Both the position numbers and the translations under genes were made by a program. From Flavobacteriales bacterium (GTDB lineage Bacteria; Bacteroidota; Bacteroidia; Flavobacteriales; TMED113): a stretch of 10,192 nucleotides of DNA. The notes below the pieces were generated by a model, which was not told the DNA's origin, made no database searches, and was given only the letters and a program-made list of their open reading frames with translations. The stretch is taken from positions 1 through 10,192 of the forward strand of contig NZUB01000033.1 of NCBI GenBank assembly GCA_002696965.1, written 5' to 3'. Positions 7,129 through 10,192 of this stretch are shown here, piece after piece. Each line of letters opens with the position of its first letter. Positions within the stretch are counted from its first letter, which is position 1.

Positions 7129-8092
7129 TTACTTTTTCCAAAATTTGGATAGCATTTGTTGCGGCCCCTTTTCTTAAGGGGTCTGCAACGATCCACATAT
7201 TAAAGCTTTTTTTACAAGACGTGTCTTTTCTAATTCTAGAAACAAAAACCTCATCCCTACCCTTTACTTCTATTGGGGTTTTATAATCTTTTCCTAAGCC
7301 TATTTTTAACCCTTCTTGTTTGTTTAATAAATTTATTATTTTTTCTATACTTGTTTGTTTTTTTAGCTCTACATTAACACTTTCTCCGTGTCCGCCATTT
7401 GTTGGAATTCTCACTGCTGTTGCTGTTATTTTTATTTTAGAATCTAGTATTTTGTTTGTCTCAAAAATTATTTTTTCTTCTTCCTTTGTGTAGCCGTTTT
7501 TTAAAAAAGTGTCACAATGAGGAATTGCGTTGTTGTAAATTTTTTTTAAATATATGGGCTTTTTTACTTTTTCTTTTTTTTCTTCCCTCTGTAGTTGGTC
7601 AAGTCCTTTTTGTCCAGAGCCCGAAACAGATTGATAAGTAGACACTATTAATCTTTTAACACCTATTTTTTTGTGTATTTGAAAAAGTGATAAAACCAAC
7701 TGTATCGTTGAGCAGTTTGGGTTTGCAATAATTCTGTCTTTTAATGTTATTTTATTTCCATTTATTTCAGGAACTATTAATTTATGTTTTTTTTTCATTC
7801 TAAAGGCTGAAGAATTGTCTATAACTACTGCCCCTGTTTTTGTGAACTTTTCAGCAAACCTTTTTGCAACTGCTGATCCTGCTGAAAACAAAACATATTT
7901 TGGTTTTTTTTTAATAGCTTCTTCTATTGTTTCTAGCTTATATTTATTATTTCTAAAAACTATTTCTTTATTTTTATTTTTTTCACTTGCAACAAACAAA
8001 AAGTTGAAGTTTTTGAAGGTTTTGTTTTTTTCAAGTTTTTTTATTATTTCTTTACCAACTAAACCTGTTGCTCCTATTAATGCTATAACCAT
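7112..8092 (-). CDS. asd: Aspartate-semialdehyde dehydrogenase
   Basis: Asd reduces L-aspartyl-4-phosphate to aspartate-4-semialdehyde with NADPH, the branch point to lysine/diaminopimelate, threonine, isoleucine and methionine. The 326-residue protein begins with the nucleotide-binding motif IGATGLVGKE (6-15). It has SAGSAVAKRF (70-79) and DNSSAFRM (92-99), the catalytic cysteine C127 in ANPNCSTIQL, SGSGQKGLDQL (157-167), and R228 plus the acid/base H235 in RIPTNGGHGESVNVE. Length is normal. The ATG is fixed by an in-frame stop 15 nt upstream. It is the only complete minus-strand gene here, converging on hppA with a 17-nt 3' overlap and diverging from uvrC across 44 nt. GC content falls along the gene toward its 5' end, and lysine and asparagine become frequent there, matching the low-GC uvrC region. 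Confidence 0.95.
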   Translation of the reverse strand: MVIALIGATGLVGKEIIKKLEKNKTFKNFNFLFVASEKNKNKEIVFRNNKYKLETIEEAIKKKPKYVLFSAGSAVAKRFAEKFTKTGAVVIDNSSAFRMKKKHKLIVPEINGNKITLKDRIIANPNCSTIQLVLSLFQIHKKIGVKRLIVSTYQSVSGSGQKGLDQLQREEKKEKVKKPIYLKKIYNNAIPHCDTFLKNGYTKEEEKIIFETNKILDSKIKITATAVRIPTNGGHGESVNVELKKQTSIEKIINLLNKQEGLKIGLGKDYKTPIEVKGRDEVFVSRIRKDTSCKKSFNMWIVADPLRKGAATNAIQILEKVISLNN

Positions 8093-8136
8093 AAGTGTTT
8101 TGTGTTAATTTTATAGAAATTTAATACTTTAAATTA
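8093..8136. promoter_or_regulatory. Divergent asd/uvrC intergenic region, presumed promoters
   Basis: The 44-nt gap separates the start codons of two divergent genes, so both promoters must lie here or just inside the genes. On the + strand TTGTGT (8100-8105) and TAATAC (8122-8127), 16 nt apart, could serve uvrC, giving an almost leaderless mRNA. On the - strand TATAAAAT just upstream of asd is -10-like. No exact TAnnTTTG box is present. The region is over 80 percent A/T, so such matches are weak. Confidence 0.35.
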
Positions 8137-9876
8137 ATGCTAGAAAAGTCTTTGTTATTAAAATTAAAAAATATTCCAAACAACTTTGGTGTTTATGTTT
8201 TTTATAATAAACAAAAAAAAGCTATTTATATTGGCAAGTCTAATAAGCTTAGAAATAGAGTTTTTTCTTATTTTAAGAAAAGGACTCAAAAGGACTATTT
8301 TATAGTTAAATCAACTTTTTTTGTAGATTATTTTTTAGTAAAAAATGAAAACGACGCATTCTTTTTAGAAAATAATTTAATAAAAAAACACCAACCAAAA
8401 TATAATGTTCTTTTAAAAGATGATAAATCTTATCCCTGGTTATGTATTACTAATGATCGCTTTCCTAGGGTTTTTATAGCGCGAAGAAAAACTAATTCTA
8501 ATTATTTATATTTTGGTCCTTATGTTAATAAAAAGTTGCTTCAAAGTTTATATAATTTTATTGTTTCATATTACCCCATAAGGTCTTGTAATTATAATTT
8601 ATCTAAAGAAAATGTTTTTAATAAAAAATATAAAGTTTGCTTAGATTTTCACTTGAAAAAATGCGGGGGTCCTTGTGAAGGTTTGCAAAGCGAAGAAAGT
8701 TATAAAAAAAATATAGAATCTATAAAGTTTGTTTTGCGTGGTCACTTTTTAAAACTTATAAAAGATTTAGAAAAAAAAATAATTTATTATTCTAATAATT
8801 TAATGTTTGAAAAGGCTGAAGAAATAAAAAATCAAATAATTTCTTTAAAAAAACTCAAACATAAAAGCATAATTATTTCTTCAAAGAAGATAGATATAGA
8901 TTGTTTTTATGTTTTAGAAAAAGATGGTTTCTTTTATGTTAACTTTTTAAGAATTATAGAGGGTTCTTTAACTTTTTTAAAAAATTTTAAAATTAAAAAA
9001 AGTAAAAATATAAATGTAGATTTTTTTTTAAAAAGTGTTTTATCTACAGTTTTTGTTGATTTTGGTAATCTATCAAAAAATATTATTACTAATATAGAAA
9101 TTTCTTCTTTTTATGGAAGAAGTTTTTTTGTTCCTAAAATTGGATATAAAAAAGAAATTCTTGATCTCAGTTATAAAAATTTAATAAATTATATAAATAA
9201 AAATAATATAAAAGACTATAATTTTCTTAATGATTTAAAGTTGGATTTAAAACTAAAAGAAATACCTTATCGTGTTGAGTGTTTTGATATATCTCATATG
9301 GGGGGAAAAAACAGTGTTGGTTCTTGTGTGGTTTTTAAAAATGGAAAACCTTCAAAAAAAGATTATAGATTTTTCAATATTAATTCTTTTGTAGGAATAA
9401 ATGATTATTTAGCTATTGAAGAGGTTGTTTATAGAAGATATTTAAATAAAAAAAACTTACCTGATTTGATAATTATTGATGGCGGAAAAGGACAATTATC
9501 TTCCGCAAAAAAAGCAATAAAAAAACTTAATTTAAAAGGTTTAAAGTGTATAAGTATTGCTAAAAAAGAAGAAATAATATATTTTAATAATAATCAAAAT
9601 TTGATTTTAAATAAAAAATCTAATTCCTTAAAGTTAATACAACAAATAAGAGACGAAGCACATCGTTTTTGTTTAAAAAATCACAGAAAAAAAAGAGATA
9701 AAGATTTTATTAATTCTGAACTAAATAATATTAAAGGAATAGGAAAAAGTAGCATTAAAATTTTAATAAAAAATTTTAAAACAATAGAAAAAATTAAATC
9801 ACTAAAAAAGGAAGATTTAATTTTAATTATAGGAAATAAGAAGGGAAAAATTTTATTTGATTTTTTTAACAATTAA
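8137..9876 (+). CDS. uvrC: UvrABC excinuclease subunit C
   Basis: UvrC makes both incisions flanking a DNA lesion in nucleotide excision repair, together with UvrA and UvrB (not in this window). The 579 residues show the full domain order. An N-terminal GIY-YIG nuclease has GVY at 18-20, YIG at 31-33, R41 and E78. Next is a cysteine-rich segment with C151, C168, C176 and C180, whose last three show the 8- and 4-residue spacing of E. coli C166/C174/C178, the Fe-S cluster ligands. A UVR UvrB-interaction helix is near 220-240 (FEKAEEIKNQI). The RNase H-like nuclease has D384 (FDISHMGG), D448 (IIDGGKGQL) and H509 (DEAHRF), and a C-terminal helix-hairpin-helix (NIKGIGKSSIKIL) follows at 531-543. 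An in-frame TAA at 8122 fixes the start. Codon use is extremely A/T-rich compared with ileS and hppA, yet all catalytic residues are intact. No gene follows within the window. Confidence 0.96.
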   Translation: MLEKSLLLKLKNIPNNFGVYVFYNKQKKAIYIGKSNKLRNRVFSYFKKRTQKDYFIVKSTFFVDYFLVKNENDAFFLENNLIKKHQPKYNVLLKDDKSYPWLCITNDRFPRVFIARRKTNSNYLYFGPYVNKKLLQSLYNFIVSYYPIRSCNYNLSKENVFNKKYKVCLDFHLKKCGGPCEGLQSEESYKKNIESIKFVLRGHFLKLIKDLEKKIIYYSNNLMFEKAEEIKNQIISLKKLKHKSIIISSKKIDIDCFYVLEKDGFFYVNFLRIIEGSLTFLKNFKIKKSKNINVDFFLKSVLSTVFVDFGNLSKNIITNIEISSFYGRSFFVPKIGYKKEILDLSYKNLINYINKNNIKDYNFLNDLKLDLKLKEIPYRVECFDISHMGGKNSVGSCVVFKNGKPSKKDYRFFNINSFVGINDYLAIEEVVYRRYLNKKNLPDLIIIDGGKGQLSSAKKAIKKLNLKGLKCISIAKKEEIIYFNNNQNLILNKKSNSLKLIQQIRDEAHRFCLKNHRKKRDKDFINSELNNIKGIGKSSIKILIKNFKTIEKIKSLKKEDLILIIGNKKGKILFDFFNN

Positions 9877-9945
9877 TGTTTATAAAAATTATTAACAGAT
9901 TATGGTTTTTAACAAATTATTTAACATATAAATTTTAATTTATTC

Positions 9946-9961
9946 TTATAAAATTTTATAA
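9946..9961. repeat. Perfect 16-bp palindrome TTATAAAATTTTATAA
   Basis: The sequence is its own reverse complement over 16 bases and contains only A and T. In DNA this biased, short AT palindromes arise by chance fairly often, so function is uncertain. It lies about 70 nt after the uvrC stop and could form a weak hairpin or a protein-binding dyad. Confidence 0.6.
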
Positions 9962-10047
9962 AAAAATAACCTTTATTAATTAACAATTTTTTATAATTTA
10001 TTTAATAACATTTATAATAATTTAAAATTTATATAATAGTTGATAAT

Positions 10048-10081
10048 TATAATTAATATGATTAGTATCATATTAATTATA
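10048..10081. repeat. Perfect 15-bp inverted repeat with 4-nt loop
   Basis: The left arm at 10048-10062 is TATAATTAATATGAT and the right arm at 10067-10081 is its exact reverse complement, with TAGT between them. The arms include the G/C-bearing ATGAT/ATCAT step, so this is not a pure AT-alternation artefact. It could be an operator for a dimeric protein, a recombinase core, or an RNA hairpin ending uvrC transcripts. It lacks a following U-tract and lies about 170 nt past the stop codon, which argues against a classical intrinsic terminator. Confidence 0.75.
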
Positions 10082-10192
10082 TGTTAATAAATATTAATAA
10101 TAATTATATGCAATCTTTTATACAATATTTTATTATATATATTAACATTACTATTATATATTAATATTTAATATTTTAAATATTTAATAATA

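Larger units (their letters stand above)
9866..10147 (+). repeat. Recurrent TTAACA motif
   Basis: TTAACA occurs on the + strand at 9866 (last codons of uvrC), 9892, 9909, 9921, 9980 and 10142, and as its complement TGTTAA at 10082. Many of the few cytosines in the non-coding tail sit in a TAACA context. The copy at 9889-9897 reads TTATTAACA, one mismatch from the relaxed DnaA box TTATNCACA. Spacing is irregular, so this is a motif cluster and not an iteron array. Confidence 0.4.
9877..10192. other. Extremely AT-rich non-coding region after uvrC
   Basis: These 316 nt contain no plausible gene: every frame is broken by frequent stops, and no tRNA-like or GC-bearing RNA structure is seen. G/C bases are rare (5 of 60 at 10081-10140 and 2 of 52 at 10141-10192). 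The stretch contains a perfect 16-bp palindrome, a perfect 15-bp inverted repeat, a 10-bp direct repeat (TAATTATATG at 10074-10083 and 10101-10110), two TTTATAAT copies 21 nt apart (9990 and 10011), and several TTAACA motifs. It could be a regulatory spacer, an AT-rich replication-related element or relaxed intergenic DNA; the sequence does not decide. Confidence 0.8.

Noticed and set aside
7128..7200. Intrinsic terminator at the hppA/asd junction.
   Set aside because: No GC-rich stem followed by a T-run is visible on either strand; the genes overlap directly.
7815..8108. Plus-strand 97-residue open frame opposite the start of asd.
   Set aside because: The asd frame has all catalytic motifs. 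This frame is the Phe/Leu/Ser-rich complement of lysine- and asparagine-rich codons.
8137..9876. uvrC as a decaying pseudogene because of its extreme AT content.
   Set aside because: The frame is intact over 579 codons, and both nuclease centres, the four cysteines, the UVR helix and the helix-hairpin-helix are present.
10048..10081. Chromosome-dimer resolution (dif) site.
   Set aside because: Two arms around a short centre are suggestive, but the usual CGCATAA-like XerC arm and the 11-6-11 layout are missing.
9877..10192. CRISPR array, tRNA or small RNA gene in the terminal AT-rich region.
   Set aside because: There are no regularly spaced repeats of constant length and no GC-bearing cloverleaf or stable stem-loop set; the repeats seen are short and irregular.

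Overview
The window looks like a chromosomal piece of an AT-rich member of the Bacteroidota, probably flavobacteria-like. Five things point there: the gene order ileS - TraR/DksA-like - lspA; a large type 2 (eukaryote-like) IleRS whose HIGH motif reads GIHH; a flavobacterial-type LspA; a DksA-like protein that has lost most zinc ligands; and start codons preceded by A/T-rich leaders instead of Shine-Dalgarno motifs. Lineage is inferred from these features only.

Left part (1-4839), all on the + strand and tightly packed. The window opens inside the last codons of what appears to be an aldehyde dehydrogenase of the 2-aminomuconate-semialdehyde/2-hydroxymuconate-semialdehyde type. It is followed by a RidA-family protein resembling 2-aminomuconate deaminase. 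Together they suggest the lower kynurenine (3-hydroxyanthranilate) branch of tryptophan breakdown. The deaminase gene overlaps ileS by 11 nt. ileS is followed after 12 nt by a TraR/DksA-like regulator, whose stop codon shares one base with the GTG start of lspA (TAGTG). The first codons of lspA contain a run of 11 G, a possible slippage switch and the oddest local feature of the window.

Middle part (4840-7128). A 63-nt gap carrying an exact Bacteroidota -7 box (TATATTTG) precedes hppA, a membrane-bound, ion-pumping pyrophosphatase with the K+-dependent signature. Its 3' end overlaps by 17 nt with the convergent asd gene (aspartate-semialdehyde dehydrogenase, - strand).

Right part (7112-10192). 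asd and uvrC are divergent around a 44-nt AT-rich gap. uvrC is a complete excinuclease subunit with both nuclease centres and the four cluster cysteines. GC content falls steeply from left to right. Hand counts of single 60-nt lines give 27 G/C at 1021-1080, 28 at 6301-6360, 23 at 7381-7440, 9 at 7921-7980, 9 at 8161-8220 and 5 at 10081-10140. The window ends in 316 nt of extremely AT-rich non-coding DNA with a perfect 15-bp inverted repeat, a 16-bp palindrome and repeated TTAACA motifs.

Functionally the window is mostly housekeeping: translation, lipoprotein maturation, pyrophosphate-driven energetics, aspartate-family amino acids and DNA repair. I see no mobile element, CRISPR array, tRNA, rRNA or obvious new multi-gene system. 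The points worth a second look are the G11 tract in lspA, the GIHH IleRS, the catabolic gene overlapping ileS, and the structured AT-rich tail at the end of a GC cline.
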